Shown: positions 10,837 to 25,300 of the stretch, one piece after another
Numbering within the stretch: position 1 is the first letter of the stretch
Layout of the letters: every line of letters starts with the position of its first letter
Source of the DNA: Eutreptiella sp. 'Long Island Sound 2002'
Lineage: Eukaryota > Euglenozoa > Euglenophyceae > Eutreptiales > Eutreptiaceae
Assembly: GCA_964036045.1 (NCBI GenBank)
Contig: OZ038384.1
Location: 63,833,355-63,897,354 of the forward strand
DNA: 64,000 nt
Reading direction: 5' to 3'
The notes under the pieces: model-generated
The model's database searches: none
What the model was told of the DNA's origin: nothing
The model's input: the letters and a program-made list of their open reading frames with translations, nothing else
Made by a program: the position numbers and the translations under genes

Positions 10837-13373
10837 ATGCTGACAATTTCTTCCATTGACTCCGACACAATGGAAGAAGGATGTAACCCAACGGACACTG
10901 TAATCTCTGTAAACAGCAATGAGGACGACCCCGCCGTGCACCCTGGTGAAGACGAGCAAGCCAGGTCATTGTCAGGCCAGGTGCCTGACAATAGTGCCCT
11001 CAGACCTGAGAATAATGTCGTCAGACGTCGCAGGTCGAGTTTGGGACAGGCATTACAAGAGGCAAGTGTTGACGCACCTGCATCTTGCGGACAATTGAGG
11101 AACCGCAAGTGCAAGAGCAAGAGCGTGAACGTAAGGGCGCTGGCGATGCTGGCCACGATGCTTCTGGGGGACATTGAGAATAGCAACGTGAATGACCTGC
11201 AGCTGATCCTGGAGCTGCAGAGCGAGACCTCGGCGTACAGCATCTTCGATATCACGGATGACCAGGGCAGGACCGTGATCCACAATGCGGCTATGAAAGG
11301 GGGTGCCGCCGTGCTGCAGCTGCTCCTCAAATACATCGCCGATCACAAACTCATGGGGCGCGTCGACGCCCGTGACCAGTACGGCAACACAGCGTTGTAC
11401 CTGCTTTGTCGCCACCCTACCGATTCTGGGGAGGACCATACCAAAGTGCAACAGCTGCTGGACGCCGGGGCTGAGATCAAGTTCATCAAGAAGTCTGATG
11501 GCATGTCCGTACTGCACTGGGCATGTCAGCACGGCTCGACTCTGGTGGTGTTGGCTTTGCTGGGGCACTTGCAGAGTAAAAGGGAGCGCATCGATTTCCT
11601 GTACAAAAAGAATGCGCATCAGCGGCTGCCGCTGGACCTCGCGGGAGAGCGTTACGTGGAGCGTTTCACCAAGTGGGACCAGGTGACTGGGGGGCTATGG
11701 AAGGCTGAGGGGTCCAACTGCGTGTGTAGTTGGTGCCTGTGGCCGTGCAGCGTTTTCCAGAGGGAACGTTGCCGCACAACACGGGCGCCGGGCAAACTTT
11801 CAGCCCAAACGCCCCTGACGGGCGCATCCCATAGGCTATCCATTGGGGTGCTCTCTGCAGAGCTCCGTCGGTGTATTTGCTTCAAACATGCGTTTCACAC
11901 ACATCATTGTGCAGAATCAGCGGTACAAGTGAGGGAGGGCAATTCGGCTGGTGGACAGATTTGTCATCTGCTTTCGGGTTTCTCTAAGTGACTGAAGTCT
12001 GTGACAATTGCTGAAAGGAGCACGCCACGCAAACACTCTCTCACAGATCGTCACTTTGGCGGAACTTGGAGCCATGTTCTCTGTGCCCTGTGTCACTATG
12101 CTTGGCCTCCCCCTTTTCCTACCTCCATTTTACTACTGCAGGCGCCGCAAGTACAGGCCTTTTCGGACTGCATCAACAGCATCCGTTTGCCTCTTGATGC
12201 GGACAGCAATTTAAAGAGCACCATCGAGACCATTGTTGACATGGCGGATCAATTTGCGCAGGAGGAGCGTCCAATTTTTTGGACCCGTGCGCTGTTCTGG
12301 AGTGTGGCTTGTGGAAGCCTGTCATGTGCGGAGAAGGCGCTGGCTCATGGGGCGTCACCTCGATGGCAGAACCCTTTCATCCATCGCAAGACAGTCTTCC
12401 ACATTGCGGCCATGCACCAACACAGCCCAGCCCTGCTACGACTTGTAATGGACGCGCTGGAGGTGCTTTACATTTGTGTCCTGTATTCTGCTCTTTGCAT
12501 TGGTGTTGGTGTATTTCTGTGTGTACCATTTGTGTATGTGTGCGTGTGTGTGTTTGGCTTGGGTCTCCCCTCGAACTGGTTGGACCACGTCCACCAGCAC
12601 CACATTGCAGCCCAACCTGCGCCAAGATGATGGTCCTGGCCAACCAATCAGCCCAGCGCCACACTGGGCTGGACCAGGTACCTCATCATCGAGTTGCCCC
12701 GGGCCACTGATGCCGTTGTTAGGCCCAGACGATGGAGTGGAGGCCGAACCACAAGCAATAGGCTCGGTGGCTAGATGCCCGGCTTGGCAGACAGGACACC
12801 AAAGTTCGCCAACAACCGTGGGAGGTGTCGTTGGCGGTGATAGTGGTGACGCTTGCATGACACACACCCATGTGGACCCAACCCAACCGGCCTGAATCGG
12901 TGTCCACCACATACGCCAGGTGATCACCAAATCCCTCAGAATGTCTCAGAGGCACATGGCAAAGCTCTCAGAGCCATGCTCAAGGGTGATCCTCAGGTCC
13001 ACGTTCCATTTTCCAGTACAACCCTACCCGTTACCAGGACGCCGGCAGCAACGAGCTGAAGCTGAGCAGCATGCGGGATTCCTCAGGGAACACACCGCTG
13101 CATGACTACGTCATGGGGGTTATTAGTGCCGACCACACAAGCACCGACGAAGAGCACAAGGAGTTCCTGGGGCTGCTGCTGCAGGGTAGTGACCATGTGG
13201 CACTGGAAGTCGCCCGCAACAGCCAGGGCTTTCGGGCTGTAGACTATTTGGGGGCAAATTCACCTGTGGTCGTGCGGCACTTCCTCACAAGCAGGCGCAC
13301 ATTCCAGCAGCAGATGGATCTGTCGCAGAATGCCAATTACGATTGGATCCTCGTGTTTGAGCATTTGGTGGAG
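10837..13373 (+). CDS. Ankyrin module (exons 1-3) of the fusion gene
   Basis: Exon 1 encodes an acidic, disordered N-terminus, a basic RRRRSSLGQALQE patch, then helices leading into repeats at about DDQGRTVIHNAAMKGG, DQYGNTALYLLCRHP and SDGMSVLHWACQHGSTLVV, followed by the degenerate NAHQRLPLDLAGERYVERF. Exon 2 adds RALFWSVACGSLSCAEKALA and HRKTVFHIAAMHQHSPALLR. Exon 3 adds SSGNTPLHDYV and a final SQGFRAVDYLGANSPVVVRHFL before crossing into the anoctamin domain. I count about seven repeats, several with the TxLH or VLHWA core. Ankyrin stacks bind proteins, so a regulatory or tethering role is inferred. Introns 1 and 2 are 459 and 575 bp and hold no gene; the open frame continuing past 11682 is intron read-through. 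Confidence 0.85.
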
Positions 13374-16300
13374 GTACAGTGCCCTGCTATGATTTCAAAT
13401 CGAAGCGACGGGGCTATGGGCGGGGGGATGAGCCAGGGTGCAGTTTTGTGCATGAGAGTGAATGTTTGGGCCAACTGCGCACAATGGCATCGGCTCGGGG
13501 GTCCTCGGCGGTTTTGTACTCTGGTCGAGGGTCCGTGGACCCTTAAGTGAGCGCGCAACCCGAGCAGTGGAGGAGGGGAGTGGGGCAGGAGGGGATGTGG
13601 CCAAGGTTGCCTAGTTCACCGGCTGCCTTCCCGCAACTCCTTTCCCTTGGTTGGTGGCGGTATCCACTGGCCTATCACCACCCACTGCTGGTACTCACCC
13701 TGCGCCCTACAACAGGACCCCACACCGTCGTTTGCTCTGTTTTGGCCAGAGGGACGGAGAAGGTTCTCAGCGGACACATTTGGTAATTCTGGAAAGCAGT
13801 TCGCTGAATCACGTGCCGCATTTCGATTTCAATGGCTGACAGGCACCACCAGCACAAGAGAGGATGACATGGAGGGTGACTCCCTTCCCCTCCCTTGGTC
13901 GGCTGTTCCAGCGGAGCCCTCGGACTTGGAGGGGGGAGGGTGTACAATTGGGCTCCTGCCCTAAGTAACGGTTGGGCGACCCATTGCATTCTATGGTGCC
14001 CCTCCGTTTTTTTTCGCCTTCCTCATGGAAGCGATCAATGGAGCAGATCCAACTCGCTTCCATTGCGCGCCCACCAGTGCCTGCTCCCCACCAGGCCTCA
14101 CAGTTCCGGGTGCAGATGCAGCACTGCTGGGCCCAGCTGAGAGATGACACTGAACCGCAGTGTTGAAATACCTCTGACATCCCTTGCCCACAACACACAG
14201 ACACCACAACACTTGACATACACCTGGTACCGCCATTTGAATGGACCCCCCCCCCCCAGGTCAGCAAGCAGGCGGAAGAGTGCAAGGGAGGCACAAGACG
14301 GACCCGGACATAACTGGGTCTGTAGTAAAACCTAGAAAAAAAATTTTAAAATTTTTTTTACTAGGTAACAGTTCACTAGGTTCACTAGTTTTTACTGGGT
14401 ATCGGGAACCTATTCAAAAAAATTTGTAACTAGGTTTCAGAACCTAGTAAAAAAAAACCTGTTTTTTTACTGGGTTTCAGAACCGCCAAAAAAAAATAGG
14501 CCTTAGAACTTTCGGGCCATTTGTTGGCCACTTTTGATCTTGTCCCCCGCTGTGAAGCATCCGGGACCCCCCAGACGGCAGGGGTGAGGCGGCCACTTCT
14601 GATTTTGTTCCCCTTTGTTGGGGACCACTTCTCATTTTGCTCCCCACGCAGGGCGTTGGGGATCCCCGAGAATGCAAGGGTGACGTAACATTTCCGCCCT
14701 CTGTTGGGCCCCCAAGAAGGCAAGGGTGAGGCAGCCACATTAGATTTTGTTCTCCTTTGTTGGGGACCACTTCTAATTTTACTCACCTGATTTTACTCCC
14801 GGCGCTTGTCGTTGGGGATCCCCGAGAATACAAAGGTGATGTAGCAATTCTGCCCTCTTTTGGGCCCCTGAGAAGGCAGGGGTGAGGCAGCCATTTCTGA
14901 TCTTGTTCCCCTTTGTAGCGGATCCCCGAGAATACACGGGTGATGTAGCATTTCCGCCCTCCTTTGGGCCCCCGAGAAGGCTGGGGTGAGGCAGCCACTT
15001 CTGATTTTGTTCCCCTTTGTTGGCAACCACTTCTGATTTAACTCCCTGCGCTTGGCATTGGGGATCCCCGAGAATGCAGGGGTGACTTAGCATTTCCGCT
15101 CTCTTTCAAGCCCCCGAGAAGGCAAGAGTGAGGCAGCCGCTTCTAATTTTGTTCCCCTCCGTTGGGGATCCCCGAGAATGCAGGGGTGAAGTAGCATTTC
15201 CGCCCTCCTTTGGGCCCCGGAGAAGGCAAGGCCTTGCACAATAGCCCCGCACATGCCACCCGTCCTGAACTATTAGGACGGCTGTCGTGGAAACGGCCCA
15301 AAACCGGCCACTTCTGGACACTAAATTAGCCCCCAAAACCCAGCTACACGCCTCAAAATGGCACAAAACATATTGCAGATGGTGCGGATATGCAATCGAT
15401 TCGGGCTACTGTGATGCCGGCTTTGAGCCACCCTTCCTCCAAAAGAAACGTGCCGTTGCTACCAAAATGGGTTGCTCACCCTAAACCCCACCTTGAGAGG
15501 GTAAACCGGGTGCGGTAATCAAGATATACCACTAGGACTAAACGGCTTGTTTTGGAAATCGTCCTGCACTTTGAGGACGATCATCCTCAAAGACGGCTCA
15601 AGAACGGCTCATTTTCATCTCAAAATGGACCACCACATGGCACCACGGCGTGGCGAAGACCTCATTGAACACCGTTTGATAGCCTAATCGCTTGAAAAGA
15701 AGAATGGCCCTCATTGGAGACACCTACTTGGCACACTAGCGATCATTCTCAACTTTGCGGACAATCAACCTTAACACAAGCTGAAAGATAACCTTTTTTG
15801 AACACTAAATTGGCCATAGAACGAGCTAGGCGGCTTCAAAGTGCAAAAAAAAAATTGGTTGCAATTGATCCGCATTAGCTATGCGGTCATTTTGAGCTAT
15901 TGGGATGCCAACTTCAAGTCACATTGTGGCAAAAATGACTTTCTACTCACCAGCTTGCTGCTTCTTGCTGTTGATGCTACTGCTGCTAGATTGTGTTGCT
16001 CAACCTAGACCCCACGTAGGGTTGTAATCAAGATTTCCACTAGGACCGAGCTCGATGGCACATCGGAGACAGCTGGTTGCCACACTGGTGATGATGCTAA
16101 ATTTTCAAGATGATCGTTTTGAAAACGGCTTCAAAACAGGGTGAAAACCGTCATTGTTCCACACTAAATTGGACTAGTCTTGAAAACGGGCCGAGAAGGG
16201 CGGGTTTTGGACACTCAATCGGCCATAAAACGGGCTAGATGGCTCTAAATGGCACCAAGACCGTTTTTTAGTGTCTTTTCCACCATTCTCTAGGTTTCCG

Positions 16301-19300
16301 GGCAATTGTTTACTTTTGACTACTTTGGACACCATGTTGTGCCTCTTGGACCCCAAGGGGATGAATGGTGATGGAAGTGCTATGCTGGAGGATATCTAGA
16401 AAATTGGCACAGGCACCTTTTACAAGGGCCATTCTTCCCCCACGGCCATTTGGGGTTGTTTGAGCCACGTTTAGATGTGCATAGCCATCCAAAGCTGTTA
16501 TGCACCTCAGCTGCGCCTGGGATGAGTCCTTCCCATGAACAACTTGGGGGAAATTGAGAAGGCAGGACAGAGCCACACAACCCACCACAGGATGGCGTAT
16601 GTCCCATTGGTTGAGCCTTGCCGTACGTTGAGCGCTCAAAGGGTGCCACACACGGCCTAGCCGAGCGCAGATGTGTATGAAGTTATTTGGGCGGGGTTTG
16701 CAGTCATTTTTCTTTTGAAGGAAGAGCGGCGGATATGTGCTCATGCCGACATGCACCACCAACTTTGTCAACCAAAAACTCACTGCTAGTCGAGGAGAGT
16801 TATGTCGGGCATTTGGTAAAACGTAGTACAGTGAAACAGTAAAACCTAGTAAAATGTAGTAAAACCTGTGGGAAAAAAGATCTCAAAATTTTTTAAAAGA
16901 ATTTTTACTTGGTAAAAAAACAAAAAATTTGAAATATTTTCTACAAGGATGCTGTAGACACAGTTTTGGAGTTGAATTTGAACAAAACACACCAAGTTTA
17001 TGGGGGGGGGGGGGGAGAACTGTAGGTGGTATATTTGTTTAAGGGCATGGTGCCCCCTGGGCAATTGCAGGCCACTTGTGTAAGTGGTGCCCCACCCGGG
17101 CCAAACCGTGTATTGCAATGTCAGTAGAAAAGAGTTATAACGGGGCCATGGCCATCACCAGCGCGATGGCATTGGGAACAAAACCCGTGCTTTTATGCCA
17201 TATGTATATAAAGGGGTGCACACACATCTGCTTTATAAGCAATCACAAAAACCGGGCTTGTAAATGAGGTCCACCTTTATCCTTATAGGTGGATTGTGCC
17301 GGAGGCACGTTCTGCTTGCACATGTTGCGACGCACGTCCGTGGTCTTCATATCCAACTCTTCAATCACCTTTTTGTCGTATTGCAATGTACCAAAAGAAT
17401 ATTTGGGGTAATGCTCTGGAGCAAAGAATTCCTCACCACGGATCACCACCCTTGGACGGACGTCATCTACTAAAGGCGGCTTGTCAACGGCACAGCGGTT
17501 ACCCAACGTGAATGCCAATACAATGCATGCCAATGTGGCAGTAAATTGCACTCTGAATTTGCGCAATGCCACACATATCTCCGATGGACACAAACCGAAG
17601 CATGCAGGGCACACATGTAAACTCCACATTTAGGGCACGGGATGTGGACGGTGTCATCGCACAATTCATCGCACAAACCAATTCGGTGTAGTCTGGATAG
17701 GGGAGGCATGCGCAAAATTATGATGGTGCAAAGCTGCCTATGAAATCTCACGCAACAGCCACAATCTACCTTGTGGAACTTGCACGCTGCCGTTGGCAAC
17801 ATGCCTAGACAAAAGGCAATGCGGCATTAGAAGGCGCACAGGATGGCAGCTCACACCGTCCTTTTGACATAGGAAGGTGGAGTAGAGGGGGGTGATAGCA
17901 AACGCTACACTGCCAAATTCACCCAAACCAACCGTCCCCCTTCTTCCGCGGCCCTGGCTCAAAGCCTTCTTGTTCGGCAATGAGGTTGACTATAGCCAAC
18001 TCCTCAGCGTTTGCACCCACTATGCACGGTTTGTTAGACAACGGATCGAACACGAGACATAAGAGACTGCGAGTTGGGGAAACCAACAACAAGCGCGGCA
18101 CCCAATGCTGATTGTGCAAATTATATACTTGGGCCGCAAGCAAGGCAGGGGCATAGTCCATATCAATGGATGCTGCTTCCAAAGTACGGTGCGCCCATGA
18201 TTCAGCCAAGACCTTCCTACGATCCCACGGCGCAGATGACACATTCCACACACCACATCTCACCCATACCATCCCCGCCTGCACTCAACGTTGTTTTGGT
18301 AAGCCACCAGTTCTACACAACAATCTCAGCATTGTCTGTCACATAAGACTCTATGCAAACATCTCTCAAATGGCGTGCCTCCAGTTTATATAGTTGAGAC
18401 TCCGAACTTGGAACGATCACGTCTAGTGGTCGTTCCCAATCGTCACATAGCAATGACTCAACATCCTAAAAATGGGCCGTATGGCTGCTTTGGCCATTAG
18501 TTAGGGCATGGCACTTTGCGGTTTCCATATTTGGATCCCCTCCGTATACGTTGATGTCCGCGGGCGCGCCTTGGGGGGTGCAGCTTTGGTGGCAAATGCG
18601 GTTGAAAAAAATAGAAACAAATCGAAAGATGCAAATGCCTGGGAGGAGTCATGACATAAACACAGCTGGGCACCCCATATGCATAAGCAAAACATAACAT
18701 ACAACATACAACGCAGGGAAGAGAGCCCAGCCGGAGGCCTGAAGTAACCGCGAGAAAGTCCAATGAGTGTAGCGGCCCAAAATGGGAGGGCATACATCAT
18801 TTGTCGGTCTCCGCGTGCACCGCACCTTAACCTGTGTCTGTGACTGTGTACCCATTAATGATGAGTAAGCTCCTTCATCAGATCAAGGGTAGAGTGTCAC
18901 AAACAACCAAGCATTAATGGTGCAGTGCATGTGTATTCTAAATGGCTCATCCGTGCCCCAGGGACTCATTGTCGCCGAATTCTTCATGCATGCCTCAGTG
19001 CCGTTCGCACAGCTTTGCTTGGAGGACACTATTGCAAACACGAAGGGCAAAAGGAAAAATTGGCCCAAAAGAGGGCTGAAATGCTATGTCACCCCTTCAT
19101 TCTTAGGGGTCCCCCACGCCAAGCGCAGGGAGTAAAATCAGAAGTGGCTGCTTCACCCCTGCCTTCTTGCGGGCCCAAAAGAGGGCGGAAATGCCACGTA
19201 ACCCCTGCATTCTCGGGGATCCCCAACGCCAAGTGCACGGAGTCAAACGAGAAATGTTCTCCAACAAAGGAGAACAAAATCAGAAGTGGCTGCCTCACCC

Positions 19301-22300
19301 CTGCCTCCTCGGGGCCCAAAGGTGGGTGGACATGCTACGTCACGTTTGCATTGGAGAAAATCCCCCACAAAGGGGAAAAAATCAAAAGTGGCTGCCTCAC
19401 CCTTGCCTTCTGGGGGGCCCAAAGGTGGGCTGAAACGCTACGTCACGTTTGCATTCTCGAAAATCCCCCACAAAGGGGAACAAAATCAGAAGTACCCGCC
19501 TCCCCCGTGCCTTCTCGGAGGCCCGAAAGAGGGCGGAAAAGTTGCGTCGCCTCTGCATTCTCGGGGATCCGCAATGCCGAGCACGGGGAGCAAAATTACA
19601 AGTGGTCGCTAACAAAGTCCAAGCGCGCGGAGTTAAATTAGAAGTGGTCCCCAACAAAGGGGAACAAAATCAGAAGTGGCCGCGTCATCCTTGTCTCCTT
19701 GGGGGCCCAAAAGAGGGCGCAAATGCTATGTCAACCGTGCATTCTCGGGGATCCCCAACGCCAAGCGCGGGGGGCAAACTCAACAGCGGTCCCCAACAAA
19801 GGAGACCAAAATGTGAAGTTGCCGCCCCACCCTTGCCTTTTCGGGGGCGCAAATCAGGTCGGAAATGCTACGTCACCTCTGCATTGTCGGGGATCTCCAA
19901 CGCCAAGCGCGGGGAGCAAGATCAGAAGTGGTTGCCAACAAAAGGGAAGAAAATCATAAGTGCCCGCCTCACCCTTGCCTTCTCGGGGGCCCAAAGGAGG
20001 GCGGAAATGTTGTGTAACCCTTGCATTCGCGGGCATCCCCGACAAGGGAAAACAACATCTTAAGTGGCTGCCTCACCCCCACCTTCTCCGGGGCCCAAAA
20101 GTCGGCAGAAATGCTACGTCACGTTTGCATTCTCGGGGATCCGCAACAAAGGGGAACAAAATCCGAAGTGGGTGTCTCACCCCTGCCTTCTCTGGGGACG
20201 AAAAGAGGGCGGACTTGGGACATCACCTTTGCATTCTCGGGGATTCCCAACGCCAAGCGGGGGGAGCAAAATGTGAAGTGGCCCCCCAAAAAGGGGAACA
20301 AAATCATAACTGCCCGCCTCACCCCTGCCTTCTCGGGGGACGAAAAGAGAGCGGAAATGCTATGTCACCTCTGCATTCTCGGGGATCCCCAACGCCTAGC
20401 GCGCGGAGCAAAATCAAGAAGTGGTCCCTCACAAAGGCCAAGCGCGCGGACTAAAATCAGAAGTAGTTTCCAACAAATGGGAAAAAAATCAGAAGTGGCT
20501 ACCTCACCGCCCCCTCCTCGGGAGCCCAAAGGAGGGCGGAAATGCTATCTCACCCCTACAATCTTTGGGATCTGCAACGCCAAGCGTGGGGAGCAAAATC
20601 AAAAGCGGTCCCCAACAAGGGGGAACAAAATCAGAAGTGGATGCCTCAACCTTGCCTTCTCGGGAACCCCAAGGAGTGCAGAAATGTTACATCAACCCCA
20701 ATTTCTCGGGGATCCGCAACAAAGGGGAACCAAATCAGAAGTGGCTGCCTCACCCTTGCCTTCTCGGGGGCCGAAAGGAGGTCGGAAACGCGACGTCACA
20801 TTTGCATTCTCGGGGATCCCCGGTGCCAAGCGCGGGGAGCAAAATTAGAAGTGGTCCCCGACAAAGGGGAACAAAATTGTAAGGGCCCGGCTCACCATGG
20901 CCTTCTTAGGGGGCCCAAAAGGGGTTGGAAATGCTACGTCACCTCTACATTTTCGCGGATCTCCAATGCCAAGCGGCAGCAAAATCACAAGAGGTCCCCA
21001 ACAAAGGGGAACAAAATCAAAAGTGGCTACATCAGCCCACCCCACCCCACCCCCATCCCACCCCGGGCCCCCGCAAAGGGCGGCGTTAGCCAGCTTTCAG
21101 ATGGCTAGTTTTGCGGGGATGCGTCATTAGGGCTGCGGTTCAGGTATAGATCGAGGTTTGGCCTAAAGATAATCTTGCCAAAAACTCTACGAACTCTGAG
21201 CCTAAGGCCAATCAAGACTAACGAGTAGAAAGGAGCTCGTTCCTAGTCTTGATGAACACATTGGAAATCACCGTGGAAGAAAGACCGCCGGCATTGGAGG
21301 TGTTCCTCCACAGACATGACGATCTTCTTGAAACACCGCCCAAAAATGGCTCTTTTGCACCTACTACTTGACCATCGCACGGCACCACGGCATGCAAGAC
21401 ACCTCATTGGACACATATTTGCAATCATTTCATAGTCAAATTGGTATGGACGAGGAACAAGGCACATAGAAGACGCGCACCGCACACGTTGGCAATCGTC
21501 GTGAGTTTTTACGACGATCGTCCTGAAACCAGCCGAAAAATGTCCGTTTTTGGCTACCAAACCGGCCATAGAATGAGCTAGATGACTCAAAATGCAGCGC
21601 ACCTTGTTTGTGGTGATGCGCATTTGCTCTGCGATAGATTTGACTTACTTGTATGGTAGTTTCTAGCCACTATGTTGTCGCAAGGACTTTTGCAGTGCCT
21701 GCTTCCCACTGATGGTGCTGTTGTTGCTGCCCGTGCCACTGCGGCTTGTTGCTGCTTGCTACTTGCTAAAATGTGTTGCTCACCCTCAGACCCTACGAAG
21801 GGGTGCAAAAGCTCTACAAGGTGAACCCAGCCCGTAACAAGACTCACGACTAGGACCAAGCTTGGTCCTAGTTTTGCCGAACGCATTGGAAATCACTGTG
21901 GAAAATAGACCGCTTGCTTTGGAGGTGTCCCTCCGCGGTCAGGACGATTGTCTTGAAACACGGCTCAAAAACGGCTTGTTTTCACCTCGGAATCACCCAC
22001 CCCGTGGCACCACGGCATGGCACACACCTTATTCCTCACCCATTTGAAATCTTTTGATGGCCCAATCGCTATGGAAGTGCAAGGGACCTCATAGGAAACA
22101 CCTACGCGGCAGACCAACGATCGTCCCGAGCTTTAGGACAATCGTTGAATCGTTGAAAAGCGCGCAAAAACGGCCATTTTTCGGACACTAAGTGAGCCAT
22201 AGCACGGGCTCAACGGTTCAAATCGGCACGAAACCTGTTTGTGGTGATGTGGCTTTGCTCCCCGTTCATTTTGTGGTACTTCGATGCCGGTTTTGAGCCA

Positions 22301-25300
22301 TGGTGTCGTAGCAAGGCCTTTTGGACTTTTTGTTGCTGCTGCTTGTTGCTTGCTGCTTGCTGCTTGTTGCTGTTGTTGCTGCTTGCTAAAATGTGTTGCT
22401 CACCCTTGGACCCTAAGAAGGGGTGTAAAACCTCGACGGGGTAAACCCAGCTCGGTTATCAAGACTCACACTAGGACCGAGCTGGGTCCTAGTCTTGCTT
22501 AACGCATTGCAAATTACCATGAAAGAAAGACCGCTTGCTTTGCAAATGTGCCCCCACAATCAAGGCGATGGGCCCGAAACACGGCTCAGAAACGGCTCAT
22601 TTTCACCTCAAATTGGACCACCGCGTGGCACCAGGGCATGGCAGGTGCCTTACTGAACACCGATTTGCATTCCTTTGATAGCTCAATCGCTATGGAAGAA
22701 GAACGGCCCTCATTGAAAACGACCACTCGACACACCGGCGATCGTCCTGAAGTTTCAAGACGATCGTCCTGAAAAGAGCCAAAAAACGGCCATTTTTGGA
22801 CACTACATCGGCCGTAGAATGGGCTAGACGGCTCAAAATGCAACCAAACTTGTTTGTGGTGATGCGCATTAGCTGTGCGGTCAATTTGAGCTTCTTGGAC
22901 GCGGCTTTGAGGCACGGTTTCGTCGCAAGGACTTTTGGACCGCCCGCTGCTACTGCTTGCTGCTTGCTGCTTGCTGCTGCTGCTGTTGCTTGCTAAAATG
23001 TGTTGCTCACCCTTGGACCCTAAGAAGAGGGGCGCAAAACCTCGACAGGGTAAACCCAGTTTGGTAATCAAGACTCAAACCAGGAACGAGCTTGGTCCTA
23101 GTCTTGCTTAATGCATTAGAAATCACCGTGGAAGAAAGACCGCTTGCTTTTCAGATGTGCTTCCACCGTCGGGACGATTGTCGGGACACACGGCTTGAAA
23201 ACGGCTCATTTTCACCTCAAAGTTGACCACCGTGTGGCACCACGGCATGGCACACTCCTTGTTGAAGACCCGTTTGCATCTCTTTGATGGCCCATTCGCA
23301 GTGGAAGAACAACGGCCCTCATTGAGAACGCCCACTTGACGCACCGGCGATCATCCTAAATTTTCAGGACGATCGTCCCGAAAGCGGCCAAAAAAGGGCC
23401 ATTTTTGGACACTAAATCGGCCAGAGAACGGGCTAGATGGCTCAAAACGGCACGGAACCAGTTTGTGGTGGTGCATGTTTGCTCCCCGTTGGTCGTTTTG
23501 AACTACTTGCATGCCGGTTTTGAGCCACGGTGTGGTCGCAAGGCCTTTTGGACCGCCTGTTGGTGCTGCTTGCTGCTGCTTGCTGCTGCTAAAATGTGTT
23601 GCGTTGCTCACCCTTGGACCCTAAAAAGGGGTGTAAAACCTTGAGAGGGTAAACCCAACTTAGTAATCAAGACTCAAAGTAGGACCGGGTTGGGTCCTAG
23701 TGTTTCTTAACACATTGCAATTCACCACGGAAGAAAGACCGCTTGCTTTGCAGACTTTCCTCCACGGTGAGGACTATCGTCCTAAAAGCCAGCTCAAAGA
23801 CGGCTCATTTTCACCTCAAAATGGACTGGCATCATTTGATTGCACATCCGCTATGAAAGAAAAACCGCCCTCATTGAAAACACCTACTCGGCACACCGGC
23901 GATCGTGCTAAACTTGCACGTCGATGGTCCTGAAAATGCCCTCAAGACGGCCATTTTTGGACGCTAAATCGGCCATAGAACGGGCTAGACGGTTCGAAAC
24001 GGCACGAGCTTGTTTGTGGTGATGCCTGTTTGCTTTCCGGACATTTTGAGCTACTCGGATGCCAGTTTTGCGCCACAGTGCCGTCGCATGAGGTGCGGCC
24101 AGACAGGATGAGGCCCGCAGCCCCCCCCTGTTGTATCACATTTTTGGCACCCCACACCCCGCACGTGTCCATGATCTTGGGGTTTCTGTGCGGTCACACA
24201 GGTGAAATTAGCCCGAATATACAAGTGGTTGCGGTGTGCGCTTGCGTTTCGCCCAATTATTTTTCCGGCCAGCCCCTGTCTTTGCACAAGACAGGGGGTC
24301 TGTCGGACGACAGCCCCCCTGTCTTGTGTCACCTGTCTTACGACAGCTGCCTGTCTTGAAGCCTGTCTGCACCCCCTGTCTACGGACAGCCCCCTATCTT
24401 GAAACTTGTCTACGGCAGCTGTATTGTATTAGCACCTGTGTCCTCTTTGCAATGCCGAAAGTGGACAACCTTGTCAAGGGTTGGATTGGCACTGTGGGGG
24501 CCAAGCGGGGGCAGCAGTGGTCCATGCCGCCAAAATGCCCACGCAGTACATCCTCGCAAGGGAGAGTATGCAGGTGCAATGCAATGGTGCAATGGCGGAT
24601 GTCAAGATGCTGCCCGCGTTCACCGCCAAGCGATCCCCCTGGTGCTTCAGCGATGTCCTCCACGACATTTTCGAAGGGAGCCCGGATCTGCAGCTGGTGG
24701 TGGTACGGCCCACCGGCGAAGACCTGGAGCACCTATTTGAGTATGCCCAAGCTACCGTGGATGCGGATGGCCGCAAGGAGACGGTGTACCTTGAGAACGT
24801 GGATGACGACGGGTGCCCGGACCTTCGAGCAGATGCCCCCCAAGGGGCCTCTAGGAAAAACACATCATGGCAAGGACCTTTGCAGCACCACCTCTTACAT
24901 GTCCATGGAGAAGGATCCAAGTTTGTCAAACCCCGTGTACTCCCTCCGAAGCGACTCCCCTCACCAATGGAGTGTACATGGGCCAAGAACAGTGTCCGCT
25001 GGGCTATGCGTGACGCACAACAACGACCCCATCACCTTCTCCTCCCCACCACCACCACTCCTGATTGGCGTGTCCGACGACCGTGTCAAGGGGGCAGACT
25101 GTACCACACCGCTGGAGGCACGTGGGGAGGACTCCGATCGACGCTGGTCATACTTTCTCGCGCAAGAATCAATCGACATCATCGACGAGCTAAGACAAGA
25201 GGTCAGGGCGGCCCACAACATGTTTCACTTGGAGACCGTCGCAGCGAAGCCCCCTCATCAGGATATGTACGTTGAGGACGTGCCTGGTCTTTCGGCAGAG

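Noticed and set aside
19060-21080. Long open frames (up to 275 codons) across satellite B
   Set aside because: Frames follow the repeat and appear in several frames and in the inverted array. Composition is repetitive Gly/Ser/Lys/Arg with no domain.
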